A stretch of 61,667 nucleotides of DNA, taken from the NCBI GenBank assembly GCA_009914615.1, contig WNDX01000006.1, forward strand, positions 1-61,667, read 5' to 3'. Below the pieces are notes generated by a model. That model had not been told where the DNA came from, did no database searches, and saw only the letters and a list, made by a program, of their open reading frames with translations. Positions within the stretch are counted from its first letter, which is position 1; every line of letters starts with the position of its first letter. Source of the stretch: Herbaspirillum frisingense. Its GTDB lineage: Bacteria > Pseudomonadota > Gammaproteobacteria > Burkholderiales > Burkholderiaceae_D. Shown one piece after another: positions 48,910-59,965 of the stretch. The position numbers and the translations under genes were made by a program.

Positions 48910-49470
48910 ATGAACCAAGCAAGAAAACGCGTCATCACCGCTCTGCTGGCCCTGGGTCTGGCTCAGGGTGCGCATGCCGCCTACAACGTCTGGACCAACG
49001 AATACAGCTTCTCGAAGCAGGAACTGGAGGCGGCGATCGCGCCGCAGTTTCCGCGCAAGATGCGCTATATGGAGATTTTCGACGTCACGCTCAGCAATCC
49101 GCGGCTGGGCATGGATCCCGACAAGAATCGCTTGACCACCGTGGTCGATGCCCAGATCGCCAACCAACTGCTGCTGGCGCGGCCGGTCAACGCCGCGCTG
49201 ACCATGAGCAGCGGCTTCAAGTACGACCCCGCCTCGCGTTCGCTGCGGCTGGATGCGCCCAAGGTGGAAAACGTCGATTCCAAGGATCTGCCGCCGCAAT
49301 ATGCCCAACAACTGACGGCGCTGGGTAATGCCGCCGCCGACCAATTGCTGCGCGACTATGCGCTCTACACCTTCAAGCCGGAACAGCTGGAAATGAACGG
49401 CAAGCGCTTCGAGCCGGGCAAGATCACCGTCGAAAAGGACGCGGTGAAAGTCGAGATCAAGGAGCAGTAA
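48910..49470 (+). CDS. DUF1439 family secreted protein
   Basis: The 186-residue protein starts MNQARKRVITALLALGLAQG with cleavage after AHA, so it is exported. The mature part shows the DUF1439 layout: YSFSKQELEAAIAPQFPRKM near the N-terminus, a FDVTLSNPRLGMDPDKNRLT strand region and a C-terminal half of amphipathic strands, resembling lipid-binding tubular folds. E. coli YceB is a lipoprotein relative, but no lipobox Cys is present here. Its function is unknown. It is convergent with ldcA, 13 bases apart. Confidence 0.78.
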   Translation: MNQARKRVITALLALGLAQGAHAAYNVWTNEYSFSKQELEAAIAPQFPRKMRYMEIFDVTLSNPRLGMDPDKNRLTTVVDAQIANQLLLARPVNAALTMSSGFKYDPASRSLRLDAPKVENVDSKDLPPQYAQQLTALGNAAADQLLRDYALYTFKPEQLEMNGKRFEPGKITVEKDAVKVEIKEQ

Positions 49471-49483
49471 GGATGCCGGCCAA

Positions 49484-51551
<2,068 letters not shown>

Positions 51552-51684
51552 GAATCAGTGTTTTCCAGGAGAACTTGCCGGAAGCGTCCGGCAAGCGATG
51601 AGCATGAAGCGATTGTAATCAAACGGCATGGCGGCGCACAGCGCACGGCTGCCATGAAGGGCCTGCCCGGCGGCGAATGCGCGG

Positions 51685-52320
51685 TCAGGGAATATTGAGC
51701 AGCTTGTGGGTCTGGATGCTCAGCTTCCATTTCGGATTGTTCTTGACCATCTCGATGGCCAGCCTGGTATTGGCGGCGGCATTCGGGCCGTCCATCGGCT
51801 GCAGCAGGAAATTCTGGAAATCCAGCGTCTCGTACTCGCCCAGCGGCTGGCCGGCCTGCGGAATCACGACCTTCAGTTCGCTGCCGCGCAGAACCTTCAG
51901 TTCCGCACCCATCTTGGGGCTGACGCAGATCCAGTCCACGCCCGGCGGCACTGGGATGGTGCCGTTGGTCTCGATGGCGATCTCGAAGCCGGCGGCGTGC
52001 ATGGCCTCGATCAGCGGGCCATCCAACTGCAGCAGCGGCTCGCCGCCGGTGAAGACCACGTATTTGCTGGGCGCGTAGGTGGCCGGCCACAGGCTGTCGA
52101 TCTTGGCCGCCAGCTCTTGGGCCGACTTGAACTTGCCGCCGTTCTCGCCGTCGGTGCCGACGAAATCGGTGTCGCAGAACTGGCAGATGGCCTTGCTGCG
52201 GTCTTCCTCGCGCCCGGTCCATAGGTTGCAGCCGGAAAAGCGGCAGAACACCGCCGGACGGCCGGCGTGCGCGCCTTCGCCCTGCAAGGTGTAGAAGATT
52301 TCTTTGATGCTGTAAGTCAC
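51685..52320 (-). CDS. queE: 7-carboxy-7-deazaguanine synthase (radical SAM)
   Basis: The 211-residue radical SAM enzyme converts 6-carboxytetrahydropterin to 7-carboxy-7-deazaguanine. The cluster cysteines follow the CX14CX2C pattern of Burkholderia-type QueE (CNLWTG... to CQFC), not the common CX3CX2C. FTGGEPLLQ and the GTIPVPPGVDWICVSPK region are present. GTG at 52320 (reading MTYSIKEIFYTLQGEG) was used because homologues begin there; the frame extends to 52416 and no ribosome-binding site is strong. It acts directly after QueD in the pathway. Confidence 0.93.
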   Translation of the reverse strand: MTYSIKEIFYTLQGEGAHAGRPAVFCRFSGCNLWTGREEDRSKAICQFCDTDFVGTDGENGGKFKSAQELAAKIDSLWPATYAPSKYVVFTGGEPLLQLDGPLIEAMHAAGFEIAIETNGTIPVPPGVDWICVSPKMGAELKVLRGSELKVVIPQAGQPLGEYETLDFQNFLLQPMDGPNAAANTRLAIEMVKNNPKWKLSIQTHKLLNIP

Positions 52321-52595
52321 GATATCGGAGCGGACATGCCGCGAAAAGCTGAAGAAGCCGGCCGCCATGACTGCGGCGACGGCCGGAAGCGGCCGCGGCG
52401 GCTTGCCGCCCCGCACTCGGAATGTTGCGTAAATGCCTGATATTTCTGGACATTTTCCTCGCGGCCAGGGGCGACATTATAGCCGTTCGGGCCCGCCGGC
52501 GCACCCGGCGAAGTGGCCGCCCTGGCCGGACACTGTTGTTTCGCGGCGTGATTTTTATCGAACGGGGACTTGAAGTTCTCTTGCTCAGCCCATAA

Positions 52596-52613
52596 AATGA
52601 GTGCGTACTCATT
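52596..52613. promoter_or_regulatory. Operator-like palindrome upstream of tetR
   Basis: AATGAGT-GCGT-ACTCATT is a perfect 18-base dyad 27 bases before the TetR gene start. A close relative of it stands before the SDR gene. The queE-tetR gap (52321-52639) otherwise shows nothing. Confidence 0.7.
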
Positions 52614-52639
52614 CATTTTAGTGAAAGCGCTTCAAGCCC

Positions 52640-53212
52640 ATGGCCCGTCCCAAGAGCGAAGACAAACGCAACGCCATCCTCGCCGCCGCCATCAAGGTGA
52701 TGGCCGAGCTCGGCCCGGGCGCGCCGACGTCGAAGATCGCCCGCGAGGCGGGAATCGCCGAAGGCACGCTGTTCACCTATTTCGCCACCAAGGACGAACT
52801 GCTGAACCAGCTTTACCTGGAGGTGAAGGGCACGCTGCACGAAAAAATGATGGACGGCTTCCCCCACGGCGCGCCGCTGCGCGAGCGGGTGCATCATGCC
52901 TGGCATGCCTATGTGCACTGGGGTGCGCTGGATCCGGCGCGGCGCAAGGTGATGCAGCAGTTGACGGTATCCGAAGCGATCCTGCCGGCTACCCGCATCA
53001 AGGGCGCGGAAGCCTTCTGCGGCATCAGCGAGATGATTGCCGAGAGCGTCTCGGTGGGCATGCTGCGCGACCAGTCGCCGGATTTTGCCGGGGCCATCAT
53101 GAGCTCGCTGGCCGACATGACCATCGACTTCATGCTGCGCAGTCCGGATCGGAAAGAGAATTACTGTGAGGCGGGTTTCGTCGCCTTCTGGAACGCCATC
53201 GGCGGCAAATGA
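52640..53212 (+). CDS. TetR-family repressor
   Basis: The 190-residue regulator has an N-terminal HTH (TSKIAREAGIAEGTLFTYFA, residues about 25-50, typical TetR) and an all-helical ligand domain. The YFATKDELLNQLYLEVK segment is the usual helix 3-4 region. It is followed by an SDR/epimerase pair whose upstream region carries the same palindrome half sites (ATGAGT/ACTCAT) as its own, so it probably autoregulates and represses those genes. The ligand is unknown. Confidence 0.88.
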   Translation: MARPKSEDKRNAILAAAIKVMAELGPGAPTSKIAREAGIAEGTLFTYFATKDELLNQLYLEVKGTLHEKMMDGFPHGAPLRERVHHAWHAYVHWGALDPARRKVMQQLTVSEAILPATRIKGAEAFCGISEMIAESVSVGMLRDQSPDFAGAIMSSLADMTIDFMLRSPDRKENYCEAGFVAFWNAIGGK

Positions 53213-53270
53213 GCCGGCGGCGCAAGCATGGGGAGGAACGGATTTTTCCGTTTTCTTTTTATACCAATAA

Positions 53271-53290
53271 ATGAGTGATTACACACTCAT
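53271..53290. promoter_or_regulatory. Second TetR-operator-like palindrome, before the SDR gene
   Basis: ATGAGTG-ATTACA-CACTCAT shares half sites with the tetR upstream dyad but has a wider centre. It lies about 50 bases before the SDR ATG, where it would block transcription when bound. Inferred from repetition and position. Confidence 0.65.
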
Positions 53291-53341
53291 ATCGTACACG
53301 ATCACCGTCATTCCATCGAACATCCTCTGAAAGGAAGCATC

Positions 53342-54205
53342 ATGACCCGACAAGTCTGGTTCATCACCGGCAGCGCCAACGGCCTCGGCCGCGACATCAC
53401 CAAAGCCGCGCTGGCGGCCGGCCATCAAGTGGTCGCCGCGGCGCGCACGCCCGCGCAACTGGCCGACCTGGCGCAGCGCTATCCCGAGCAATTGCTGGCG
53501 GTGCCGCTGGACGTCACCGACCGCCCCGCTATCGGCCGCGCCGTCGAGCAAGCGATCGGCTCCTTCGGCCGTATCGACGTGCTGGTGAACAATGCCGGCT
53601 ATGGCCAGATGCTGCCGTTCGAACAGATGAGCGAGAGCGATTTCCGCGCCCAGATCGACACCAACCTGTACGGCGTGGTGGACGTCACGCGCGCCGTGCT
53701 GCCCTTCATGCGTGAACGCCGCAGCGGCCATATCATCAACGTCTCCTCGGTCGGCGGCCGCATCGGCGTGCCGGGCATGAGCGCCTATCAGGCGGCGAAG
53801 TGGGCGGTGGGTGGCTTCACCGAAGTGCTGGCGCTGGAAATCGCGCCGCTGAACATCAAGGTCACCGCCATCGAACCGGGCGGCATGCGCACCAATTGGG
53901 CCCAGCGCGCCCGCGGCGACATGCCGCAAGTGATGGCCGGCTACGAGGAATCGGTGGGTGCCTGGATGAAGCAGTTGGCGCAACTGGCCGGCAGCGAGCA
54001 CAGCGATCCGGCGCGCGTGGCGCAGGTGGTGCTGAAGCTGGCTGCCCACCCGGCACCGCCGATGCACCTGATGCTGGGCGAAGACGCCCTGCACTACTTC
54101 GGCATGATCGAGCAGCAGCGCGTGGCCGCGGCCGAGCGCTGGAAGCACGTCACCACCGCCACCGGCTACTCTGACCAGCCGGTGCCCGAACTGCCGGCGC
54201 AATAA
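53342..54205 (+). CDS. Short-chain dehydrogenase/reductase (classical SDR)
   Basis: The 287-residue classical SDR has cofactor motif TGSANGLG at residues 9-16, NNAG at about 82-85, catalytic Ser in NVSSVGG and Tyr-Lys as YQAAK. AARTPAQL, with Arg after the second strand, favours NADP. The C-terminal extension is longer than in basic SDRs and is like those of fungal-type and YdfG-like oxidoreductases. It sits behind the TetR-operator palindrome and ahead of the epimerase-like gene, so it is probably TetR-controlled. The substrate is not predictable. Confidence 0.88.
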   Translation: MTRQVWFITGSANGLGRDITKAALAAGHQVVAAARTPAQLADLAQRYPEQLLAVPLDVTDRPAIGRAVEQAIGSFGRIDVLVNNAGYGQMLPFEQMSESDFRAQIDTNLYGVVDVTRAVLPFMRERRSGHIINVSSVGGRIGVPGMSAYQAAKWAVGGFTEVLALEIAPLNIKVTAIEPGGMRTNWAQRARGDMPQVMAGYEESVGAWMKQLAQLAGSEHSDPARVAQVVLKLAAHPAPPMHLMLGEDALHYFGMIEQQRVAAAERWKHVTTATGYSDQPVPELPAQ

Positions 54206-54249
54206 GCGGCACGCACGCCCCGCCTGACACCCCACGGAAAGGAAACTCC

Positions 54250-54969
54250 ATGAAAGTATTGATCTTCGGCGCCAGCGGCATGGTCGGGCTGGGCGTGCTG
54301 CGCGAATGCCTGGTCGCCTCCGACGTCACCCAGGTGACCACGCTGGGCCGCAGTCCGGCCGACATCCGCCTGTTCCGCAAGGACCGCGAAGATGCCGGTT
54401 TCAACTACGCCGTCAGCAACAAACTGCGCCAGGTGGTGCATGCCGACATGTTCGATTACCGCTCCATCGAGGAGCAATTGCGCGGCTTCGACGCCTGCTT
54501 CTTCTGCCTCGGCGTGTCCTCGCTGGGCATGCGGGAAGACGCTTATGCGCGCATCACCTACGACCTGACGATGGCGGCGGCGCAGACGCTGCGACGGCTT
54601 AATCCCGAGATGACCTTCATCTATGTCTCCGGCGCCAGCACCGACAGCAGCGAACACGGCAAGGTGATGTGGGCGCGCGTCAAGGGCAAGACCGAGAACG
54701 CGCTGATGAAGATGGGCTTCGGCCGCGCGCTGATGTTCCGTCCGGGCGCGATGATCGCCATGCACGGAGTGCGCTCCAAGACCCTTGCCTATCGCCTGCT
54801 GTACCCTCTTCTGGGGCCGCTTTTGCCGCTGGCGCGGGCGATCAGGCCGGATCAGATCCTGACCACCGAACTGATTGGCCAGGCCATGCTGGAAGGCGCA
54901 CGGCGCGGTGCGCGCGAAGGCGTGCTGGAGAGTCCCGACATTCGCAAGCTGGCCTTGCGGATGGCTTGA
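54250..54969 (+). CDS. NAD(P)-binding epimerase-like protein (atypical SDR)
   Basis: The 239-residue Rossmann protein begins MKVLIFGASGMVGLGVLREC, with the GASGMVG nucleotide loop. It resembles the small NmrA/HTATIP2-like epimerase family (FFCLGVSSLGMREDAYARIT, FIYVSGASTDSSEHG). Catalytic Tyr-Lys of classical epimerases is not clear, so it may be a redox sensor or a small reductase. It lies 44 bases after the SDR gene in the same direction and has a good ribosome-binding site (AAGGAAA). It is convergent with the MacA-MacB fusion, 18 bases apart. Confidence 0.78.
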   Translation: MKVLIFGASGMVGLGVLRECLVASDVTQVTTLGRSPADIRLFRKDREDAGFNYAVSNKLRQVVHADMFDYRSIEEQLRGFDACFFCLGVSSLGMREDAYARITYDLTMAAAQTLRRLNPEMTFIYVSGASTDSSEHGKVMWARVKGKTENALMKMGFGRALMFRPGAMIAMHGVRSKTLAYRLLYPLLGPLLPLARAIRPDQILTTELIGQAMLEGARRGAREGVLESPDIRKLALRMA

Positions 54970-54987
54970 TGCGCCTGTTTTAAGCTC

Positions 54988-57126
54988 TTATTCGGCAGTC
55001 AGCGCGGCCACCGGATCCAGCCGCGCCGCCTTGCGCGCTGGCATGTAGCCGAACAGCAGGCCGGTGGCGACCGCGCAGCCGAAGGCGGCGAGCATCGAGG
55101 TCAGCGAAAAGATCAGCGGCACGCCCGCCAGCATCAGTGCCAACCCGATCGCTAGGCCAGCGGCCACACCGGCGCTGCCGCCCACCAGCGTCACCAGCAC
55201 CGCCTCGGTCAGGAACTGGCGCAGGATATCGCGCCGGCGGGCGCCGGTGGCCAGGCGGATGCCGATCTCGCGGGTGCGCTCGCGCACCGTCATCAGCATC
55301 ACGTTCATCACGCCGATGCCGCCCACCAGCAGCGACACCGCCGCCACCAGCGACAGCATCATGGTCATGGTGTCGCGCGTCCTGGCCTCCGCCGCGATTG
55401 ACGCCGCCGCGTTGCCGATGCTGAAGTCGCGTAGGCGGTGGCGCTCCAGCAGCAGCGCTTCGACCTGTTCCTGCGTATCGAGGATGCGCCCGACGTCGGC
55501 CACCGCCATCACGGTATAGGTCGGCTCGCGCTGGCCGAACACCTTCACGCCGGCAGTCGAGAACGGCATGATCAGGATATTGTCTTCGTCGCGGTCGCCG
55601 GTCAGCGCGCCCTTCTGGCTCATCACCCCCACCACCTGGAACGGCACGTTGCCGATCAGCACATGACGGCCGACCGGGTCTTCCACGCCCGGCATCAGCT
55701 CGCGCGCCAGCTTGTGGCCGAGCACCGCCACCGAGGCCAGCTCGCGCTCGTCGTCGCGCGAGAAGAACGCGCCCCGCGCCACCGGCCAGGTCTGGATTTC
55801 CGGCAGGCCGGCGCCGGTGCCGCGCACATAGGTCTGGATGTCCTGGTTACCGTAACGCACCACCTTGTTGCCGGTGACATTGGGCAGCACCTGGACGATG
55901 TTGGGAATCTCGGCCACCGCTTCCAGGTCCTGCAGCGTGATGCTGCGCCCGGGGATGCGCGAACTCTCGCCGATCGAGGCCATGTACATCAGGTTGGAGC
56001 CGAAGCGCCCCAACTGCGCCACCACTTGCTGCCGCGTGCCCAGGCCGATGGCCATCATGACGATCACCGAGGCCACGCCGATGACGATGCCCAGCAGCGT
56101 CAGCCCGGTGCGGAAGCGATTGATCCACATCACCCGCCAGGCGGCACGCGCGGCCTCGCGCAGTTCGGCCAGCAACAGGCGCGGCGGATCGGATTGCGGG
56201 AGCGGCGGCTGCGCCGTCATCTGCGGCATCAGCTCGCCATCCTTGTTATCGACATCAAACAGCGCGGTATAGACGATCACCTTGTTGCTCGACGGCGCCA
56301 GCGCGCTGTCGGCGCTCTTGCCCTCGGACGACGGCGGCGCCGGCAGCACCTGGCGCACCTGGCCGTGCCAGCGGCGGCGCTCGGCGCCCAGCGTGGAGAA
56401 ATACACCGGCATGCCGGCGCGCACCTTGCGCACCTCGGCTTCGGACACTTCGGTCCACACCGTCATCACCGACAGATCGGCGATGCGCAGGATATTGGGC
56501 GTCTGGTAGGTGGCGTTCAGGGTCTGGCCCTCGCGCGCCTCGACCGACACCACGGTGCCGTCCATGGGCGCGTAGATGCGGGTATAGCCCAGGCGCACCT
56601 CATCGGCCTGGACGGTAGCGGAGGTCTGGGTGATTTGCGCCTTGATGTGATCAATGCGGGCGGCCGCCGTGGATAGCGCTGCATCGGCGATATCGATGTC
56701 CTCGGCGCGGGTGGCGCCGCCGACATCGAGCTGGCGCTGGCGCGCCGACTGGCGTACGGCCAGCATGTGCTGGGCCTGCTGTTCGGCCAATTGGGCGCGC
56801 AGCCCGGTGAGCGAGGCGCGGCCGGCATCGACGGTGGCCTTTTGCACGCTGGGATCGATCTCGACCAGCAGTTGGCCCTTCTTGACGGCGTCGCCCGGCT
56901 GTACGTGCAGGTGCTGGATCTGGCCCGAGACCTGGGCGCCCACATCGACGAAGCGGCGCGGCTGCAGCTTGCCGACCGCGGTCACGCTGGATTCGATGTC
57001 GCCGCGCCCGATCAGCGCGGTATCGTATTCGACCGCCGGCCGCGAGAACTGCCATGCGGCCGCGCCGGCCGTAGCGGCCAGCGTCATTCCCAGGAATATC
57101 TTGCGTCTGTTCTTGCCCCCTCTCAC
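54988..57126 (-). CDS. MacA-MacB fusion lacking the ATPase domain (probable deletion product)
   Basis: Residues 1 to about 306 are a MacA periplasmic adaptor: N-terminal anchor, lipoyl and hairpin region with VGAQVSGQIQHLHVQPGDAV and APMDGTVVSVEAREGQTL. At MPQMTAQ, where MacA normally continues to its C-terminal beta-domain, the protein switches to PPLPQSDPPRLLLAELR. From there it is the MacB permease: first helix at about 340-360 and a periplasmic core. The three terminal helices run from VSLLVGGIGVMNVMLMTVRE to VAALTAE. The MacA tail and the whole MacB Walker ATPase are missing, about 1 kb. The frame is intact, but transport without an ATPase is unlikely. The start is GTG at 57126 with GAGGGAGG upstream. 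Confidence 0.82.
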   Translation of the reverse strand: MRGGKNRRKIFLGMTLAATAGAAAWQFSRPAVEYDTALIGRGDIESSVTAVGKLQPRRFVDVGAQVSGQIQHLHVQPGDAVKKGQLLVEIDPSVQKATVDAGRASLTGLRAQLAEQQAQHMLAVRQSARQRQLDVGGATRAEDIDIADAALSTAAARIDHIKAQITQTSATVQADEVRLGYTRIYAPMDGTVVSVEAREGQTLNATYQTPNILRIADLSVMTVWTEVSEAEVRKVRAGMPVYFSTLGAERRRWHGQVRQVLPAPPSSEGKSADSALAPSSNKVIVYTALFDVDNKDGELMPQMTAQPPLPQSDPPRLLLAELREAARAAWRVMWINRFRTGLTLLGIVIGVASVIVMMAIGLGTRQQVVAQLGRFGSNLMYMASIGESSRIPGRSITLQDLEAVAEIPNIVQVLPNVTGNKVVRYGNQDIQTYVRGTGAGLPEIQTWPVARGAFFSRDDERELASVAVLGHKLARELMPGVEDPVGRHVLIGNVPFQVVGVMSQKGALTGDRDEDNILIMPFSTAGVKVFGQREPTYTVMAVADVGRILDTQEQVEALLLERHRLRDFSIGNAAASIAAEARTRDTMTMMLSLVAAVSLLVGGIGVMNVMLMTVRERTREIGIRLATGARRRDILRQFLTEAVLVTLVGGSAGVAAGLAIGLALMLAGVPLIFSLTSMLAAFGCAVATGLLFGYMPARKAARLDPVAALTAE

Positions 57127-57148
57127 CCACCCTCCCTCTTGCGGTTCA

Positions 57149-57853
57149 TCAGTGCGCCACCTCGAAGCTCAAGGTCGCCACGTGGCGCACATCGGTAAAT
57201 TCCTTGCCGTCGATGGTGACGGAGCCGTTGACCTTGGCCGTCACCTCCAGCACATACAGCCCCGGGAACGGCGTGCCCAGCGTCACGCTGCCGTCCTTGG
57301 CGGGCGTGAGTACACGACGCCAGCCTTCCGAGGTTTCCACGTTGACTTGCGACGCGGCCACCGCACTGCCCTTCCACATCAGCCGGAAGGTATTGCCGCC
57401 CGGCGTGGTCGGCACCAGCTCCAGGTCGTTGACGGCCTTGGTCTCGCTGCGGCCGTAACGCGCCTGGTAAAACACCACCGTGTTGGCGCCGGTGATCTCG
57501 CGCGCCGAAAAGCGCAGGTCGCCGGCGGCGGGCGCCTTGTCGATCTGCAAGTGGTCGCCCACCGTGGTCAGCGGCAGACTGGCCGAGGCGTCGGCCGGAA
57601 AGGCCTTGGGCATGTCGATCTTCGGCATGGCCGCGTCGCGCTGGGCCAGCTCGCCCGAATACACGCGGAAGCGGTTGCCCGCCTGGCCACCGGCCTCGTC
57701 CTTCTCCAGCCAGAGATAGTTGGCATAGGCCGGATTGGCCAAGGCCAGCGACGCGGTCAGCGCCACGGCCGACATGAGTTGCTTGCGGCCGCTGCTCAGG
57801 CAGTTGGAGACCGCCGCCGGCAAAGCCGGTGTTTTCCTGTTCGTGATGTTCAT
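57149..57853 (-). CDS. DUF4198 periplasmic protein
   Basis: The 234-residue exported protein has signal residues up to ANPAYA (about 40; the N-region is long, and a start at an internal Met is possible). The mature part NYLWLEKDEAGGQAGNRFRV and two beta-rich modules match DUF4198, found beside TonB receptors and metal-uptake genes. It is followed by the MacA-MacB fusion on the same strand, 22 bases on, and is preceded by a Fur-like box. This suggests an iron-repressed operon exporting or handling a siderophore or metal. The function is otherwise unknown. Confidence 0.78.
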   Translation of the reverse strand: MNITNRKTPALPAAVSNCLSSGRKQLMSAVALTASLALANPAYANYLWLEKDEAGGQAGNRFRVYSGELAQRDAAMPKIDMPKAFPADASASLPLTTVGDHLQIDKAPAAGDLRFSAREITGANTVVFYQARYGRSETKAVNDLELVPTTPGGNTFRLMWKGSAVAASQVNVETSEGWRRVLTPAKDGSVTLGTPFPGLYVLEVTAKVNGSVTIDGKEFTDVRHVATLSFEVAH

Positions 57854-57924
57854 GATGTCTGCGTTGAATGCAATGGAATTCGGACGGTGGCGGCAAGCGC
57901 GACCGGCTTGCGCGTCACCCTTCA

Positions 57925-57943
57925 AATAAAAACGATTCTCATT
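57925..57943. promoter_or_regulatory. Fur-box-like operator upstream of the DUF4198/MacAB operon
   Basis: AATAAAAACGATTCTCATT is a 7-5-7 dyad with five of seven arm matches. It shares the ATTCTCATT core with the stronger box before the chimera at 43.6 kb. Its position upstream of the DUF4198 gene (minus strand) fits Fur control. Confidence 0.6.
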
Positions 57944-58019
57944 TGAATTTTACTCCGAGGCGGCGCGATACTCCATTGATATTCAATTCAAAACGTAACT
58001 TTTTTGCCGGATATCCTCT

Positions 58020-58964
58020 TCAAGCCGGGATGAACAGCTCCTCTTCCGGCTGCAAGGCGAAGCCGCCGCGCTTCATGCGCAACAATTCTTCCGCCGGCGG
58101 CAGGCCGAACAGGCGCTTGAATTCGCGGTTGAATTGCGAGGCGCTCTCGTAGCCCACCTGGCCGCTGGCAGACACCGCGCTCAGACCGTGCCGCTGCATC
58201 AGCATGCGCGCCCGGTGCAGCCGCACCGATTTCAGGTATTGCAAAGGCGAGCTGCCGGTGGCGTGACGGAAATGCACGTGGAACACCGGCACGCTCATGC
58301 CGGCCTCGCGCGCCATCCGTGCCACCGTCAGCGGCTGCATGTGACGCGAGATCATCAGCCGTATCGTGCGCGCTACATCGCCGAAGCGGCCCTTGCCGCT
58401 CAACGCCGCGCGCCAGGCCCCGCCCTGTGCGCCGCTCAGCGTGCGGAAGAATATCTCGCGCAACAGCGAGCGGCCCAGCACGCGCGTCTCGGTGACGTCG
58501 CCCGCCACTTCCAGCAGACGTTGCAGCGATGCGCTCATGTGCGCATCGAGATCGACCTGGATGCGCGCCCGCGGCGCCGGCAACTCGACGCTGCGCTGCT
58601 CGGTCTCGCGCAGCAGTTCGTTGACCAGCTTGCCGTCCAGCCGCAGATGCGCGGCCAGCAGCGGCTTGTCTTCGCTGGCCTCGATCTCGCAAAAGAACGG
58701 CAACGGTACCGTCAGCAAGCGGTAATGGCCGACATCCGATTCGGCGGCGTCTTCGGCGATGTAATCGCGCTTGCGGCCTTGCGCCACCAGCAGGATGCCG
58801 GGGCCCTGCAAGACCGGCATGCGCGGCAAGGGCCGGTCGGCGCGCAATACGCGCAGCTCGGCCAGGCTCGTCGGGTTGTAGCCCTCTTGAGGGGCAAGCG
58901 CTGCCAGCAATTCCACCGTGCGTGATGAGGCTGGGTCTTCGGACGCGTGTGCGCGCTTGTTCAT
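58020..58964 (-). CDS. AraC-family regulator
   Basis: The 314-residue regulator has an N-terminal AraC-N type sensing domain (about 30-190, GILLVAQGRKRDYIAEDA, FFCEIEASEDKPLLAAHL). The C-terminal double HTH (about 205-305) contains LTVARMAREAGMSVPVFHVH and GYESASQFNREFKRLFGLPP. The start at 58964 follows AAGGAGT. It lies between the DUF4198/MacAB operon and the receptor remnant, all on the minus strand, and may have regulated either; the ligand is unknown. Confidence 0.88.
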   Translation of the reverse strand: MNKRAHASEDPASSRTVELLAALAPQEGYNPTSLAELRVLRADRPLPRMPVLQGPGILLVAQGRKRDYIAEDAAESDVGHYRLLTVPLPFFCEIEASEDKPLLAAHLRLDGKLVNELLRETEQRSVELPAPRARIQVDLDAHMSASLQRLLEVAGDVTETRVLGRSLLREIFFRTLSGAQGGAWRAALSGKGRFGDVARTIRLMISRHMQPLTVARMAREAGMSVPVFHVHFRHATGSSPLQYLKSVRLHRARMLMQRHGLSAVSASGQVGYESASQFNREFKRLFGLPPAEELLRMKRGGFALQPEEELFIPA

Positions 58965-59090
58965 GCATTACTCCTTGGGTTTTATTGTTGTTCGCGGCAC
59001 GGGCCGCGGGTTGAAGGATCCGCATGCGGCGGATGGCTGGATCTGTTTTCTCCTTGTCAGGCCCTGTCGTCACGCGACAGGCGCCGCGCA

Positions 59091-59127
59091 TAAAATGGCC
59101 GGACACCGCCTCGCGAGGCATCCGGCC
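59091..59127 (-). terminator. Terminator-like hairpin after the receptor remnant
   Basis: On the minus strand, GGCCGGA / TCCGGCC enclose an inner perfect dyad (GCCTCGCGAGGC), and the hairpin is followed by ATTTTAT. A smaller hairpin (59063-59081, CCTGTCG/CGACAGG) lies farther on. Confidence 0.6.
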
Positions 59128-59139
59128 GCCCCTCCGCGA

Positions 59140-59894
59140 TCAAAACGCCACGCGCGTTCAGACCGAGCGTGCGCGGCGCTCCCCGCAAAAATGTAATTGG
59201 CGCCGTTGTAGACCCAATAGCGGTTATCGGTCAGGTTCTGGATCTGGATCTGGGCGTTGAAGCCGACATCCTTGCCACCCATGCGCGTGCGATATGGCGC
59301 GTCGACGTCGACGCTGTAGTAGGACGGCAGATCCAGGTCGGTAGTGGCATTGAGCTTGCAGCGCCCGACATCGCGGCCGCCGGCATTGAGCGTCAGGCCA
59401 GCCCCTTGCGGCACGCGGTAGCGCACGGCGGCGGCAGCCTGGAAGCGCGGTGCGCCGGTCACCGCCTTGCCTTCCATCGCGGCGGCGGCCTGCTTGTATT
59501 TGGCGTCCAGCCACATCGCGCCGCCGCTCAGCGACAGCCCCGGCGTGACGTCATCGCGGCCCGACAGATCCAGGCCCGGGTAGCGTGTCTCGCCGTCCTG
59601 TGCGTCGTAGTTGGCGGTGTTAACGTATTCAGCGGTGCGCTGAAGATGGAACAGTGCGGCGCTGGTCATCCAGTGCGATTGTTCCAGCGGACCGGCCGGA
59701 ATGCTGTAACTCAGCGTTTGGACGGTGCCCCGGGCCGGTGCCGGCACAGCCTCGGCAGCACGCGCCTGCACCGCCGTGGCCGCGATCGCCAGCGCCAGGC
59801 CGCCGGCCATGGGCACATGCGAAGTGGCGGACAGCGCCCGCGACGGGCGGCATTGAGCAAGGGACAGGCCGTAGCGGACGGCGGGATGGTGCAT
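59140..59894 (-). pseudogene. TonB-dependent receptor with its middle deleted and a scrambled 3' end (FecA type)
   Basis: After a signal peptide and the first lines of a secretin/STN signalling domain (LSYSIPAGPLEQ, residues 61-72), the frame jumps at about 59678 to the last third of the barrel (SHWMTSAALFHLQRTAEYVN). Plug and most strands, roughly 1.5 kb, are missing. The last strand is also out of frame: one extra base near NYIFAGS and two missing bases later separate the visible frame from the expected ...NARVAF end at 59140. The wrongly framed translation runs on to 59070. The gene starts with a good ribosome-binding site (GAGGATAGC) at 59894 after fecR. A working receptor is not encoded. 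Confidence 0.82.
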
Positions 59895-59965
59895 TCTTGC
59901 TATCCTCGTTGGCGAGTTAGGAAATGGAGGTCTTCATTTCCTTTACGAACGAGAATCGGAAAGTG

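Noticed and set aside
51552-52639. preQ1 riboswitch near queD/queE
   Set aside because: No H-type pseudoknot-like short hairpin with an A-rich tail is visible in the queD-queE or queE-tetR gaps.
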